Both the position numbers and the translations under genes were made by a program. 64,000 nucleotides of DNA from Microbispora sp. NBC_01189 (GTDB taxonomy: Bacteria > Actinomycetota > Actinomycetes > Streptosporangiales > Streptosporangiaceae). Shown in pieces: positions 1 to 9,378 of the stretch (positions within the stretch are counted from its first letter, which is position 1; every line of letters begins with the position of its first letter). The notes under the pieces are model-generated. The model was given only the letters and a program-made list of their open reading frames with translations. It did no database searches and was not told where the DNA came from. The stretch is taken from the NCBI RefSeq assembly GCF_036010665.1, contig NZ_CP108581.1, forward strand, positions 4,445,501 through 4,509,500. The letters are read 5' to 3'.

Positions 1-1
1 C

Positions 2-1189
2 ATCGCGATCACCAACCTCGGCGACCCGCTGTCCAACTGGAACCTGGGCTGGTCTTTCGGGGCCGGCCAGACAGTCAGCAGCGGCTGGGGCGCCACGTTC
101 GCGCAGAGCGGCTCCGGTGTCACCGCGGCGAACCTCTCCTACAACGGATCGATCGGCACCGGTGGCAGCACCTCGATCGGCTTCCAGGGGACCTCGGGCT
201 CGTCCAACCCCGTGCCCACCGCGTTCACCCTTAATGGAGTGTCCTGCACCGGCGGGGTCACCGGATCGCCGTCCGGCCAGCCCTCCCCGTCGCGTACCCC
301 GTCGCCCAGTCCGTCGCCCAGTCCGTCCCAGACCCCGGGCGGCACCGCCACCGGCCTGGTCGGCTGGGCCACCCAGAACGGCGGAACCACCGGCGGCGGG
401 AACGCGGGCACGGTCACGGTCAGCAGCACCTCGGCCCTGACGAGCGCGATCCAGGGGACCACTGCCTCCGTGGTCCGAGTGTCCGGCACGATCTCATGCT
501 CGGGCATGCTCAAGGTGGGGTCGAACAAGACGATCGTCGGCGCCTCCGGGGCCACGATCGTCGGCTGCGGCCTGAACGTGTCGCAGGCCAAGAACGTGAT
601 CATCCGGAACCTGGTCTTCCGGGACTGGGACGATGACGCGATCAACGTGCAGTACTCGACCAACGTGTGGATCGACCACAACACGCTGTCGCACGGCTAC
701 GACGGCGCCATCGACGTCAAGCGGGCCAGCGACTTCGTGACCGTGTCGTGGAACCGCCTCTTCAACCACGACAAGACCATGCTGCTCGGCCACAGCGACG
801 ACAACGGCGCGGAGGACCGGGGGCACCTTCGGGTGACCTACCACCACAACTGGTTCGACGGGACCACCCAGCGGCATCCGCGCGTGCGTTTCGGCAACCC
901 GGTGCATGTCTTCAACAACTACTACAACCGCAACAGCGGGTACGGCGTCGCCTCCACCGAGGAGGCGGGTGTGCTGGTCGAGGGCAACTACTTCGAGAAC
1001 GTGAAGGATCCCTACCACCGCGGTGAGGGGTCGTCGGACCCGGGCAACCTCGTGGCGCGCAACAACTACCTGGTCGGCTCGGGAAGCGGGGACGCCGGCG
1101 GCAGCGTGGCCTCCATCCCCTACTCCTACTCCCTCGACACCCCGTCGAGCGTCAAGTCCGTCGTCACGGCCGGCGCCGGCGCGCGCTGA
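2..1189 (+). CDS. Secreted pectate lyase (PL1) with CBM2, 5' truncated
   Basis: The gene enters the window already in frame, so its signal peptide and first residues are missing. About 75 residues of a CBM2-type cellulose-binding module come first (N-W-N-L-G-W-S-F, then W-G-A and a final C of the module). A Pro-Ser-rich linker follows (about residues 90-106), then a roughly 280-residue right-handed beta-helix of the pectate lyase 1 family. Family landmarks are visible: VWIDHNTLSHGYDG, then DKTMLLGHSDD with calcium-type acidic residues, and RHPRVRFG, which carries the catalytic arginine. The product should cleave polygalacturonate by beta-elimination outside the cell while anchored to plant-wall cellulose. 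It ends in a stop followed 12 bases later by a strong hairpin. Family assignment is secure; fine substrate preference is inferred. Confidence 0.93.
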   Translation: MAITNLGDPLSNWNLGWSFGAGQTVSSGWGATFAQSGSGVTAANLSYNGSIGTGGSTSIGFQGTSGSSNPVPTAFTLNGVSCTGGVTGSPSGQPSPSRTPSPSPSPSPSQTPGGTATGLVGWATQNGGTTGGGNAGTVTVSSTSALTSAIQGTTASVVRVSGTISCSGMLKVGSNKTIVGASGATIVGCGLNVSQAKNVIIRNLVFRDWDDDAINVQYSTNVWIDHNTLSHGYDGAIDVKRASDFVTVSWNRLFNHDKTMLLGHSDDNGAEDRGHLRVTYHHNWFDGTTQRHPRVRFGNPVHVFNNYYNRNSGYGVASTEEAGVLVEGNYFENVKDPYHRGEGSSDPGNLVARNNYLVGSGSGDAGGSVASIPYSYSLDTPSSVKSVVTAGAGAR

Positions 1190-1201
1190 GCCCTTTCACA
1201 C

Positions 1202-1235
1202 ACCGGCCGCCGTCGTGTCCGCGACGGTGGCCGGT
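1202..1235. terminator. Hairpin between pectate lyase and M20 peptidase genes
   Basis: Two 14-base arms (ACCGGCCGCCGTCG and its complement with one G-U pair) enclose a 6-base loop. The hairpin lies 12 bases after the lyase stop and 57 bases beyond the end of the opposing M20 gene, so it can serve both converging transcripts. No U-tract is present, as is usual in actinomycetes. Confidence 0.75.
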
Positions 1236-1291
1236 GGTCGTTGCGGGGCTGCGCCCGCCGGGAGCGTCACGCCTGAGCTACGGACCGTCCG

Positions 1292-2644
1292 TCAGGAAGC
1301 GCCGTGCCAGCCGCCGTAGTCGGCGAGGAAGAGGGCCTCGGTGGTGATGGTCCGCCGCAGCTCCTCCAGCACCAGCCGCTCGTTCGGAGCGTGGATCGAG
1401 GCGCCGTCGTCCTCCGCGCCGTACAGCAAGATCTCGGCCTGGGGGAACTGCCGGGCGAGGGCCGCGACCAGCGGGATCGACCCACCCTGGCCGACCTGCC
1501 GCGGCGGGCGGCCGAACGCCCGCTCCAGCGCCCGCTCGGCGGCGTTCATGGCCGGGCCGCCCGGTTCGATCTGGAACCCGGAGCCGGTGACGAAGTCGCC
1601 GAAGGAGACCTTGACCCCCCAGGGCGCGACCTTCTCCAGGAAGGCCGTCACGTCGTCCAGCGCCTGCCTGGCGCTTCCGCTCGCCGGGATGCGGAGCGTG
1701 ACGCGGGCCCGGGCGACGGCCTGGACCGCGTTGATCGCGCCGCTCACGGTCGGCACGTCAAGCCCGGTCACCGTGATCGCGTACGACGCCCACAGGCGGT
1801 CGGCGAGTGAGCCGTCGCCGACGAGCGAGACGCCGTCGAGCACGCCGGCGAGGCCGCGGAACTCCTCTTCCGCCAGCGTCTCGCCGGGGAAGACGCCGGG
1901 CTCCAGGCCCGGCACGCGGACGACGCCGGTGTCGTCGTGCATCGCGCTCAGCATGCGCATGAGCGCGGCCAGCGCGTCGGGGGCGGCGCCGCCGAAGGCG
2001 CCGCTGTGCAGGGCTTCGGCGAGCGTGCGGACCTCGATCGTGAACGCGGCCATGCCCCGCAGCGAGGTCGTGAGGGCGGGCTCGCCCACCTCGGGGTTGC
2101 CGACGTCGGCGATGACCATGGCGTCCGCGCGCAGCAGCTCGGGGTTGGCCGCGACGAAGTCCTCAAGCCGCTCCCCGGCGTACTCCTCCTGGCCCTCGAC
2201 GATGACCTTCACGCCGACTGGGAACCGGCCGCCGAAGGCGCGCAGCGCGGCGACGTGCGTGATGACGCCGCTCTTGTCGTCGGCGACGCCACGGCCGTAC
2301 ATCGCTCCGTCGACGATCGTGGGCTCGAACGGCGGGGTACGCCACAGGGCGAGGTCGCCCGAGGGCTGCACGTCGTAGTGGGCGTAGAGCAGCACGGTCG
2401 GGGCGCCGTCGGGCGCGGGCGCCTCGGCGAACACGGCGGGGAAGCTGCCCTCGACCGGAATCTGCCTGACGTGGGGGAGGCCGGCCGCGCGCAGCAGGCG
2501 CTCCACGAGCGCCGCGGCCTCCAGGACCGGGGCCTCGGCGTGGCCGGGGAACGCGACGGACGGGATGGCGGCCAGGCGCCTGAGGTCCTCGACGGTCTGC
2601 GGCATTCCTGCCTCGACGGCGCGCTCGATCTCCTCAGGTGTCAC
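1292..2644 (-). CDS. M20 family dipeptidase/metallopeptidase
   Basis: A 450-residue zinc-dependent exopeptidase of the M20 (ArgE/DapE/CPG2-like) family. Metal and catalytic motifs are present: LLYAHYDVQPSG (first His ligand and Asp), GRGVADDKSG (bridging Asp) and EGQEEYAGE (general-base Glu and ligand). A dimerisation/lid segment lies in the middle and GGSIPLV, carrying a late ligand region, near the end. I chose GTG at 2644 (V-T-P-E-E-I-E) because GGGAG stands about 8 bases before it. An upstream in-frame extension lacks family similarity. It probably acts in the cytoplasm on dipeptides or acylated amino acids; the exact substrate cannot be read. It is divergent from the aminotransferase gene, with a 248-base shared upstream region. 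Confidence 0.9.
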   Translation of the reverse strand: MTPEEIERAVEAGMPQTVEDLRRLAAIPSVAFPGHAEAPVLEAAALVERLLRAAGLPHVRQIPVEGSFPAVFAEAPAPDGAPTVLLYAHYDVQPSGDLALWRTPPFEPTIVDGAMYGRGVADDKSGVITHVAALRAFGGRFPVGVKVIVEGQEEYAGERLEDFVAANPELLRADAMVIADVGNPEVGEPALTTSLRGMAAFTIEVRTLAEALHSGAFGGAAPDALAALMRMLSAMHDDTGVVRVPGLEPGVFPGETLAEEEFRGLAGVLDGVSLVGDGSLADRLWASYAITVTGLDVPTVSGAINAVQAVARARVTLRIPASGSARQALDDVTAFLEKVAPWGVKVSFGDFVTGSGFQIEPGGPAMNAAERALERAFGRPPRQVGQGGSIPLVAALARQFPQAEILLYGAEDDGASIHAPNERLVLEELRRTITTEALFLADYGGWHGAS

Positions 2645-2892
2645 GGCGTTCTCCCGATGTGCGTGGTTTCGGTCGTTACGGCCGACCGATTGACCCCATT
2701 TGACCACAGCGTCCGTCGGCCCTCCGCCGACGTCTCGGCGACCTCAATCTACCTTGACGGATTTCGTTGCCGTTACAACACGATGTCGCGGAATCCGAAC
2801 TTCTTGCATAGTGAAGCCACGCAATCACTTGGCAAAACGCAGAAGCGGCGTGCACACTGTGGGCAGTACGGATCACTTCAGGGAAGGTTGCG

Positions 2893-4275
2893 ATGACGCG
2901 CCCCGACGTTCTCAAGGCCGCACAGGACAATCTGTGGATGCACTTCACGCGCCACTCCTCCTACGAAGGAGGGGAGGTGCCCATGATCGTGCGGGGCGAG
3001 GGGGCCTACGTCTACGACATCCACGGCAAGCGCTACCTCGACGGCCTGGCCGGGCTGTTCGTGGTCCAGGTCGGGCACGGCCGCGCCGAACTCGCCGAGG
3101 CCGCCGCACGGCAGGCCAAGGAGCTGGCGTTCTTCCCGCTGTGGTCGTACGCGCATCCGCAGGCCGCCGAGCTCGCCGCCCGGCTCGCCGAACTCACCCC
3201 CGGCGACCTCAACCGCGTCTTCTTCACCACCGGCGGCGGAGAGGCCGTCGAGTCGGCCTGGAAGCTGGCGAAGCAGTACTTCAAGATCAAGGGCAAGCCG
3301 CTGAAGACCAAGGTCGTCAGCCGGTCCATCGCCTACCACGGCACCCCGCAGGGCGCGTTGTCGATCACCGGCATCCCGGCGCTCAAGCAGATCTTCGAGC
3401 CGCTGGTCCCCGGCGCGATCAAGGCCCCCAACACGAACCTCTACCGCGCCGACGAGATCTCCGGCTTCCCCGGCCTGGAGAAGGACCCCGAGGCGTTCGG
3501 CCGCTGGGCCGCCGACCAGATCGGCAAGGCCATCGAGATGGAGGGCCCGGACACCGTGGCCGCCGTCTTCGTCGAGCCGGTGCAGAACGCCGGCGGCTGC
3601 TTCCCGCCGCCCCCCGGATACTTCCGGCGCCTGCGCGAGATCTGCGACGCCCACGACGTGCTGCTCGTCTCGGACGAGGTCATCTGCGCCTTCGGCCGGC
3701 TGGGCACGATGTTCGGCGGCCAGAAGTTCGACTACGTGCCGGACATCATCACCTGCGCAAAGGGTCTGACCAGCGGTTACTCGCCCATCGGGGCGATGAT
3801 CGTCTCGGAGCGTCTGTTCGAGCCGTTCAAGCACGGCGACGAGACCTTCGCGCACGGCTACACCTTCGGCGGTCACCCGGTGTCGGCCGCCGTCGCCCTG
3901 GCCAACCTCGACATCTTCGAGCGGGACGGCCTTCTTGATCACGTCACGGCCAACGAGCCGGTGTTCAGGGCCACTCTCGACCGGCTGCGGGACCTGCCGA
4001 TCGTCGGCGACGTCCGCGGCTCCGGCTTCTTCTACGGGATCGAGCTGGTCAAGGACAAGTCCACCAAGCAGACCTTCAACGTCGAGGAGTCGGAGCGCCT
4101 GCTGCGCGGCTTCCTCTCGAAGGCGCTCTTCGACGCCGGTCTGTACTGCCGGGCCGACGACCGTGGGGACCCGGTCGTGCAGCTCGCCCCGCCGCTGATC
4201 TGCGGCCCCAAGGAGTTCGACGAGATCGAGTCGATCCTCCGTTCGGTGCTCACCGAGGCGTGGGCCCGCCTTTAG
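2893..4275 (+). CDS. Class III PLP-dependent aminotransferase
   Basis: A 460-residue fold-type I transaminase of the beta-alanine:pyruvate/omega-amino acid type. It has the GGGEAVESAWKLAKQY cofactor-phosphate region, VFVEPVQNAGGC, the DEVICAFGR aspartate motif that pairs with the pyridine nitrogen, and ITCAKGLTSGYSPIG, whose Lys forms the Schiff base. AGGGAAGG lies 7 bases before the ATG. The alanine dehydrogenase gene follows 67 bases later on the same strand, which suggests the pair moves amino groups through pyruvate/alanine: the transaminase makes alanine from an omega-amino acid, and the dehydrogenase releases the ammonium. A hairpin stands between the two genes, so they may be partly uncoupled. 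The substrate is inferred from family and neighbour only. Confidence 0.9.
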   Translation: MTRPDVLKAAQDNLWMHFTRHSSYEGGEVPMIVRGEGAYVYDIHGKRYLDGLAGLFVVQVGHGRAELAEAAARQAKELAFFPLWSYAHPQAAELAARLAELTPGDLNRVFFTTGGGEAVESAWKLAKQYFKIKGKPLKTKVVSRSIAYHGTPQGALSITGIPALKQIFEPLVPGAIKAPNTNLYRADEISGFPGLEKDPEAFGRWAADQIGKAIEMEGPDTVAAVFVEPVQNAGGCFPPPPGYFRRLREICDAHDVLLVSDEVICAFGRLGTMFGGQKFDYVPDIITCAKGLTSGYSPIGAMIVSERLFEPFKHGDETFAHGYTFGGHPVSAAVALANLDIFERDGLLDHVTANEPVFRATLDRLRDLPIVGDVRGSGFFYGIELVKDKSTKQTFNVEESERLLRGFLSKALFDAGLYCRADDRGDPVVQLAPPLICGPKEFDEIESILRSVLTEAWARL

Positions 4276-4279
4276 ACCA

Positions 4280-4314
4280 TCACGCTCGTACGGCCGGGTA
4301 GGGGGCGAGCGTGA
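4280..4314 (+). terminator. Hairpin between aminotransferase and ald
   Basis: Nine-base perfect arms (TCACGCTCG and complement) enclose a 17-base loop, starting 5 bases after the aminotransferase stop and ending 28 bases before ald. It could be a partial terminator or an mRNA-processing/stability hairpin. Confidence 0.5.
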
Positions 4315-4342
4315 CGATTGACCGCCTGGAAGGACGTATCCC

Positions 4343-5458
4343 ATGAAGATCGGCGTGCCCGCCGAGGTCAAGAACCACGAATACCGCGTCGCCGCCACCC
4401 CGGCCGGCGTCCACGAGCTCGTCCGTCACGGACACGAGGTCAGCGTCCAGCGCGGCGCCGGTCTCGGTTCCCACATCACCGACGAGGAGTACCTGTCGGC
4501 CGGCGCCAAGCTCGTCGAGAGCGCCGACGAGGTGTGGGCCGAGTCGGAGATGATCCTCAAGGTCAAGGAGCCCGTCGAGGAGGAGTACCACCGGCTCCGC
4601 GCGGACCAGATCCTGTTCACCTACCTGCATCTGGCCGCCTCCCGGCCCTGCACCGACGCGCTGCTCGCGGCCGGCACCACCGCCGTCGCGTACGAGACGG
4701 TCCAGGCCGGCCACACGCTGCCGCTGCTGGCCCCGATGTCGGAGGTCGCCGGGCGGCTCGCCCCGCAGGTCGGCGCGTACAACCTGATGCGCTTCAACGG
4801 CGGGCGCGGTGTGCTCCCCGGCGGCGTGCCCGGCGTGGCCCCGGCCAAGGTCGTCGTGATCGGCGGCGGTGTCTCGGGCCTCAACGCGGCGCAGATCGCC
4901 GTCGGCATGGGCGCGGACGTGACGATCCTCGACATCAACATCGACCGCCTCCGCTTCATCGACGCCATCTACCAGGGCCGGCTGAAGACGCTGGTCTCCA
5001 CGCAGTACGCCGTCGAGCGGGCCGTGCTGGAGGCCGACCTGGTCATCGGCGCGGTGCTCATCCCGGGCGCGAAGGCCCCGACGCTCGTGCCCAACGAGCT
5101 CGTCTCCCGCATGAGGCCGGGCTCCGTGCTCGTCGACATCGCGATCGACCAGGGCGGGTGCTTCGAGGACTCCCGGCCGACCACCCACGACGACCCGACG
5201 TTCCGCGTGCACGAGTCGGTCTTCTACTGCGTCGCGAACATGCCGGGCTCGGTGGCCAACACGTCCACCTTCGCGCTGACCAACGCGACCCTGCCCTACG
5301 TCGTGAGGCTCGCCGACAAGGGCTGGCGGGAAGCGCTGCGCGGCGACGAGGCGCTCGCGCTGGGCCTGAACACCCACGCCGGGGTGCTGACCAACGAGCC
5401 GGTCGCGGTCGCCCACGGCCTGTCGTACACGCCGGTCACGGACATCATCGCCGCCTGA
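4343..5458 (+). CDS. ald: Alanine dehydrogenase
   Basis: Full-length for the family at 371 residues. It catalyses NAD-dependent interconversion of L-alanine with pyruvate and ammonium in the cytoplasm. The N-terminal catalytic half begins [17 protein letters not shown] and contains LKVKEP (substrate Lys region) and FTYLHLAAS (catalytic His). The central Rossmann segment [20 protein letters not shown] binds NAD, and [11 protein letters not shown] and [14 protein letters not shown] complete the signature. A GGAAGGA site precedes the ATG. With the upstream transaminase it forms an amino-acid catabolic unit. No Lrp/AsnC regulator is visible beside it. Confidence 0.96.
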   Translation: MKIGVPAEVKNHEYRVAATPAGVHELVRHGHEVSVQRGAGLGSHITDEEYLSAGAKLVESADEVWAESEMILKVKEPVEEEYHRLRADQILFTYLHLAASRPCTDALLAAGTTAVAYETVQAGHTLPLLAPMSEVAGRLAPQVGAYNLMRFNGGRGVLPGGVPGVAPAKVVVIGGGVSGLNAAQIAVGMGADVTILDINIDRLRFIDAIYQGRLKTLVSTQYAVERAVLEADLVIGAVLIPGAKAPTLVPNELVSRMRPGSVLVDIAIDQGGCFEDSRPTTHDDPTFRVHESVFYCVANMPGSVANTSTFALTNATLPYVVRLADKGWREALRGDEALALGLNTHAGVLTNEPVAVAHGLSYTPVTDIIAA

Positions 5459-5487
5459 CCGGCGGGCCGGGCGGCCGGGAGGAGAGG

Positions 5488-6939
5488 TCAGCGCAGCCCG
5501 AAGTGGCTGCGCAGGTCTCGCGCGGTGCCGAGGACGTGCTCGACCTCGGCGGGAGTGGGCCAGGGGGCCGTGCCGGGCCGGAGCAGTGTGGCGCGCACCA
5601 GGCCGAGATGCTCGATGGCGGCCAGGTGCAGCCCGCTCGTCCGGGCCAGCAACTCCACCATGCCGCCGACCGCGCCGCCGACCATGCCACCGGCCGGGAC
5701 GTCCGGCAGGCCGCGGCTGAGCGACTCGCGGGCGACCAGATCCCAGGTGCCGAGGATCTCGACCAGTGCGGCGGGCTCGGCCGCGGCGTCGCCGCGCCTG
5801 CGCGCCGCCGCCACCGCCAGCTCAGCGCGCGCCGCCTGCTCCGGCTCGGCAGGGCGGGTCCAGTACGGCGGGGGCGGGTCCAGCAGGCAGCCCTCGGTCT
5901 CCACACAGCCGCCGGTGAGGGGCAGCACCTTCCGCAGCTCCGCCTGGGCGGCCTGGTGCCCGCGTTCGGCCGCCCGCCGGAACCAGTGCCGCGCGCCCTT
6001 CAGGTCGTTGTGCTCGGAGACGAGCAGCGACCCGAACCGGTACGCCGCCTCGGGGTCGTCCGCCGCGGACCGCCCGAACCAGTGCGCCGCCGAGAGGCGG
6101 TCGTCCAGCCGCAGGCAGATCAGGCCGGCCATCCGGGACGCCTCCTGGCTGCCCGTGTGCGCGGCCCGCTCGAAGCAGGCGAGCGCCGTACGCAGGTCGC
6201 CGCGCGTGAGCGCGAGGTCGCCCAGCCGGAAGGCGGCGCCGGGGTGGTCGGCCCGGGCGGCGAGCCGGTAGAACCCCTCCGCGCCCTTGGCGTCGCGGGC
6301 CGTGTGCAGGAGCAGGGCCAGGTGATAGGCGGCCTCCGCGTGGCCGCCGCGCGCCGCGTACTCCCACCAGTGCGACGCCTCGGCCTCGTCACCCGCGGTG
6401 TAACCGAGGAAGCCGAGGTCGTGGGCGGACCGCAGGTCGCCGTCGAGGGCCGCCCTGAAGTGCCAGCGCCGGGCGCCCATGCCGTCGCCCTGGTCCTCGC
6501 AGAGCAGGGCCAGCCGGCGGGACGCGTGCCGCGAACCGTTCTCGGCCGCCCGCTCGAACCACAGCCGTGCCCCGGCCGCGTCGCCGCGCCGCTCCAGCAG
6601 CAACGAGGCGAGGTTGGTCGCGGCGTCCGTGTCTCCGGTGGCGGCCGCGGCCTCGAACCAGCCGACGGCCTCCTCGGTCGTGCCGTGCATCCGGTGCCAG
6701 AGCCCCAGGTTGTAGGCGCTGTCGACGTTGCCCGCCTGTGCCGCCCGCTCCCACCAGTGCCGGGCGCCCAGACGGTCGTCGCGCTCCGCGCACAGCCGGC
6801 CCAGCCGGTGCGCCGCCTCGCGGTCGCCGTCACGGGCTCTGCCGAGCAGATCGGCCTCGTCCGGTTCCAGGGGTCCGGGGATGCGCGAGACCGGTATCCC
6901 GATCCACGCGGCCGTCTCCGCTGCTCCCACTAGTGTCAT
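5488..6939 (-). CDS. Sel1/TPR repeat protein
   Basis: About 483 residues. The bulk (roughly residues 25-360) is a run of 36-residue Sel1-like alpha/alpha repeats of the form A-A-x-x-G-x-x-x-A-x-x-x-L-G, often ending A-R-x-W-F/W-E-R-A-A. Such solenoids are protein-protein scaffolds. The C-terminal 120 residues are a separate, unrecognised helical domain. There is no signal peptide or membrane segment. The ATG at 6939 gives MTLVGAAETAAWIGIPV, but no convincing ribosome-binding site precedes it, so the start is uncertain. It ends 30 bases from ald, converging with it, and sits 39 bases downstream of the TauE/SafE-type gene on the same strand. The partner protein is unknown. Confidence 0.85.
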   Translation of the reverse strand: MTLVGAAETAAWIGIPVSRIPGPLEPDEADLLGRARDGDREAAHRLGRLCAERDDRLGARHWWERAAQAGNVDSAYNLGLWHRMHGTTEEAVGWFEAAAATGDTDAATNLASLLLERRGDAAGARLWFERAAENGSRHASRRLALLCEDQGDGMGARRWHFRAALDGDLRSAHDLGFLGYTAGDEAEASHWWEYAARGGHAEAAYHLALLLHTARDAKGAEGFYRLAARADHPGAAFRLGDLALTRGDLRTALACFERAAHTGSQEASRMAGLICLRLDDRLSAAHWFGRSAADDPEAAYRFGSLLVSEHNDLKGARHWFRRAAERGHQAAQAELRKVLPLTGGCVETEGCLLDPPPPYWTRPAEPEQAARAELAVAAARRRGDAAAEPAALVEILGTWDLVARESLSRGLPDVPAGGMVGGAVGGMVELLARTSGLHLAAIEHLGLVRATLLRPGTAPWPTPAEVEHVLGTARDLRSHFGLR

Positions 6940-6978
6940 GCCAGACAGGGTGACACGTAACCGGGGCGTCACGGAGCG

Positions 6979-8106
6979 TTATCGGGAAGACGCCGGGGTC
7001 AAGGGGCGCTCGAACTCGATGAAGCCCACGTACATCCCCATTCCGCAGGCGTAGCGGAGCCGTCCCTCCGGCCGGGCGGGCAGGCGCACCGTACGTGCGC
7101 CCGTCACGGGGAGCGCGACGTCGCGGCCGTCGACGGCGACGGAGCGGGTGCAGCCGCGGTTGCCCGAGGTCCTGAAGACGATCTCGACGGGCCGTCCGGC
7201 CGTCGCGACGGCGACACCCGGCCGGAAACCCCGGTCGGTGGCCCAGATCGTGAGCCGCTCGACCCCGTCCGCGCCGACGGCCGCGCGGGCGGCCGCGGCG
7301 GCCGGCGAGCCGATCTCCGGCAGCCAGCCACCGAGCCGCAGCCCCGACCCGGCGGTGAACAGCCCGGCGGCCAGGGCCGCGACGCCGCCGAGGACGGCGA
7401 GCCGGGTCGTGGCGAGCCCACGCAGCAGCAGTCCGAGCGCGGCGAGGGCCGGAGAGGTGCCGAGAGCGAGCCCGGCGAGCACGGCGGCGCCGCCCGGCGC
7501 GGAGCCCGCCGAGACGGCCACGACCTCCAGGCTCACCGTGACGCCACAGGGCATCAGGATCGTGGCCAGGCCGAGCCCGGCCGCCCGCGCCGTCCCCCGC
7601 CGCCCCGTGCTTGTTCGTGCAGTGTCTTCTCGGGCCGTGTCCTGCGCGTCTCCGTGCCTGTCCGCGTGTGCGCAGCCGAGGTGGCCGGGCGGTGTGTCCG
7701 GCGTGGCGGCGCATCCGGCCCGGCCGCGCCGGGCGAGCATCCGTACGGCGAGGGCTGCCACCGTGATCCCCGCGGCGACCAGGAGGGCCGCCCGGGTGTG
7801 CGGGCCGAGCCGCACGGCCGAGCCGGCCAGGCCGAGCAGCGCCCCCAGGGCGGTGTGGGCGGCGAGCCGCCCGGTAAGGAACGCGACCACCGCGGGCAGC
7901 GCGTCCCGCAGGTCCCGGGCGGTGTGGGTGGCGCGGGTGGCAGGGCCGGCTCCGGCGGCGCCCATGGCTCGGGGAGAGCCCGGAGAGCGGGGGGAGCCGG
8001 GGGAGACGAGGCCGATGAGGAGGCCGCCCTGGACCGCGGCGCACGACGCCGTACCCGCGGCGAGACCGGCGACGAGGCCCCCGGCGAACAGGGCGGCCGG
8101 GTTCAT
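6979..8106 (-). CDS. TauE/SafE-like membrane protein with C-terminal cupredoxin domain
   Basis: 375 residues. The first ~265 contain six or so hydrophobic segments of the sulfite exporter TauE/SafE (UreH/DsbD-like) type, interrupted by a His/Thr-rich loop (around the GHLGCAHADRHGDAQD segment) that may bind metal. The last ~95 residues form a cupredoxin-like domain, with a GCTRSVAV Cys and a YACGMGMYVGFIEF ending in which Cys, Met and neighbouring residues look like a copper site. The family arrangement is known from copper handling in actinobacteria, so a role in copper export, delivery or sensing is plausible but not proven. Its start lies 3 bases after the stop of the small Cys-rich gene, so the two are co-transcribed. 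Confidence 0.85.
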   Translation of the reverse strand: MNPAALFAGGLVAGLAAGTASCAAVQGGLLIGLVSPGSPRSPGSPRAMGAAGAGPATRATHTARDLRDALPAVVAFLTGRLAAHTALGALLGLAGSAVRLGPHTRAALLVAAGITVAALAVRMLARRGRAGCAATPDTPPGHLGCAHADRHGDAQDTAREDTARTSTGRRGTARAAGLGLATILMPCGVTVSLEVVAVSAGSAPGGAAVLAGLALGTSPALAALGLLLRGLATTRLAVLGGVAALAAGLFTAGSGLRLGGWLPEIGSPAAAAARAAVGADGVERLTIWATDRGFRPGVAVATAGRPVEIVFRTSGNRGCTRSVAVDGRDVALPVTGARTVRLPARPEGRLRYACGMGMYVGFIEFERPLTPASSR

Positions 8107-8108
8107 GG

Positions 8109-8309
8109 TCAGCCGGTGAGCGCCAGGTCGTCCAGCACTCCGGTCTTCGCGGCCTCGACGATCGAGCCGAACTGGTCGAGACTCATCTCCACCCGCTGGC
8201 CGAAGTCGTCGGTGATCACGACACGGCGCTCGGCCGGCGCGGACACGTCCACGAACAGCTCGGGGCAGCCGCAGCTGCAGCTGCCACAGAATCGGGCGAT
8301 GGACTTCAC
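8109..8309 (-). CDS. Small Cys-rich protein upstream of TauE/cupredoxin gene
   Basis: A 66-residue protein starting at GTG 8309 behind a perfect AGGAGG eight bases away. Its first 15 residues contain CGSCSCGCPELF, four cysteines as C-x-x-C-x-C-x-C, a likely metal or Fe-S ligand set. The rest is a small beta/alpha segment (RRVVITDDFGQRVEMSLDQF). I do not recognise a named family. The TauE/SafE-cupredoxin gene starts three bases after its stop, so it is first in a two-gene operon. A copper chaperone or metal sensor role is the obvious guess, but this is inference from cysteines and context. Confidence 0.8.
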   Translation of the reverse strand: MKSIARFCGSCSCGCPELFVDVSAPAERRVVITDDFGQRVEMSLDQFGSIVEAAKTGVLDDLALTG

Positions 8310-8475
8310 GTGTCCTCCTCGTACGGCGGGGCCTTTGCTCGCAACGTAATGTGATCGACTGGACTCGGCCAGTAATATTTCGCTGACCCCGCGGAGACAG
8401 GGGCAAGACAACAGCGCCACCGCCGGGCCAGATGTGCGGGCCAGATGTGCGGGCGGGCCGGACGGGCGGGAGGGC

Positions 8476-9378
8476 TCAGGCCGTGCGGGCGCGGCGGTGG
8501 GCGTCGCCGAGGTAGTCGTCGAGCGCGACACGGGTCGCGCGAAGGGCGGCGTCCGAGGCGTCGAAGGTGCTCTGGGCGACCCCGACGAAGAGACAGTCGA
8601 CGATGAGCAGCTGGCTGATCCTGCTGGCGAGCGCACCCGGGCGGAACGCCGACTCGCGCCCGGCCGAGATCAGGACGTGTCCGGCGAGCCCGGCCAGGGA
8701 CGACCGCGGGTTGTTGGTGATCGCCACCACGGTCGCGCCGGCCCCGCGGGCGGCCCGCACCGGGCCCAGCACGTCAGGGGTCTCGCCGGTGCAGCTCACC
8801 CCGACGGCGACGTCGCCCTCGCGCAGCAGCGCGGCGCTGGTGAGCGCGAGATGCGCGTCGGTGAAGTGGTTGCCGGGCAGTCCTATGCGCAGCAGCTTCT
8901 GCACCATGTCCGCGGCGACGAGGCCGGAGGCGCCGACCCCGTAGACGTCCACGCGGCGGGCGGCGGCGACGGCGTCCACCACCGCCGCGAGGGCGTCGGG
9001 GTCGAGCTGGGCCGCCGTGTCGGCGAGCGCCTGCGCCTCGGCCCGCGCGACCTTCGCGATCACATCGGTCAGCGGGTCGTCCGGGGCGAGGTCACCGGGG
9101 ACGAGCCGTTCGGGGGTGTCCCTGGCCACGGCCGCCGCCAGGGCGAACCGCAGCTGGGAGTAGCCGGCGAAGCCGAGCGACCGCGCGGTCCGCACGATCG
9201 TCGCCTCGCTGATCCCCGAGATCGCGCTGACCTCCGTGATCGTGCTGTGGGCCACCGAGGCGGGGTCGTCGAGGATGAGGCGCGCGATGGTCTGGGCGGC
9301 GGGGGTGAGCGAGGGCAGCACCGCACGCACCGTCGCGATGGGATTGGCCGGCGCGGCGCCCTCGTTCTCGTTCGTCAC
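8476..9378 (-). CDS. MurR/RpiR-family transcriptional regulator (SIS domain)
   Basis: 300 residues. An N-terminal HTH_6 domain (AQTIARLILDDP ... SGISEATIVRTARSLGFAGYSQLRFAL) is followed by a C-terminal SIS sugar-phosphate isomerase-like domain (VDVYGVGASGLVAADMVQKL; GVSCTGETPDV) that binds a phosphosugar effector. GTG at 9378 follows GGAGAGG. It is transcribed away from anmK across a 240-base gap. Since AnmK makes MurNAc-6-phosphate and E. coli MurR senses that same compound, this protein likely controls anmK and itself in response to a peptidoglycan-derived sugar phosphate. The effector is inferred from context. Confidence 0.9.
   Translation of the reverse strand: MTNENEGAAPANPIATVRAVLPSLTPAAQTIARLILDDPASVAHSTITEVSAISGISEATIVRTARSLGFAGYSQLRFALAAAVARDTPERLVPGDLAPDDPLTDVIAKVARAEAQALADTAAQLDPDALAAVVDAVAAARRVDVYGVGASGLVAADMVQKLLRIGLPGNHFTDAHLALTSAALLREGDVAVGVSCTGETPDVLGPVRAARGAGATVVAITNNPRSSLAGLAGHVLISAGRESAFRPGALASRISQLLIVDCLFVGVAQSTFDASDAALRATRVALDDYLGDAHRRARTA

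Noticed and set aside
4280-4314. Hairpin before ald considered as a riboswitch.
   Set aside because: A single short stem with a plain loop has none of the conserved structure of known aptamers.
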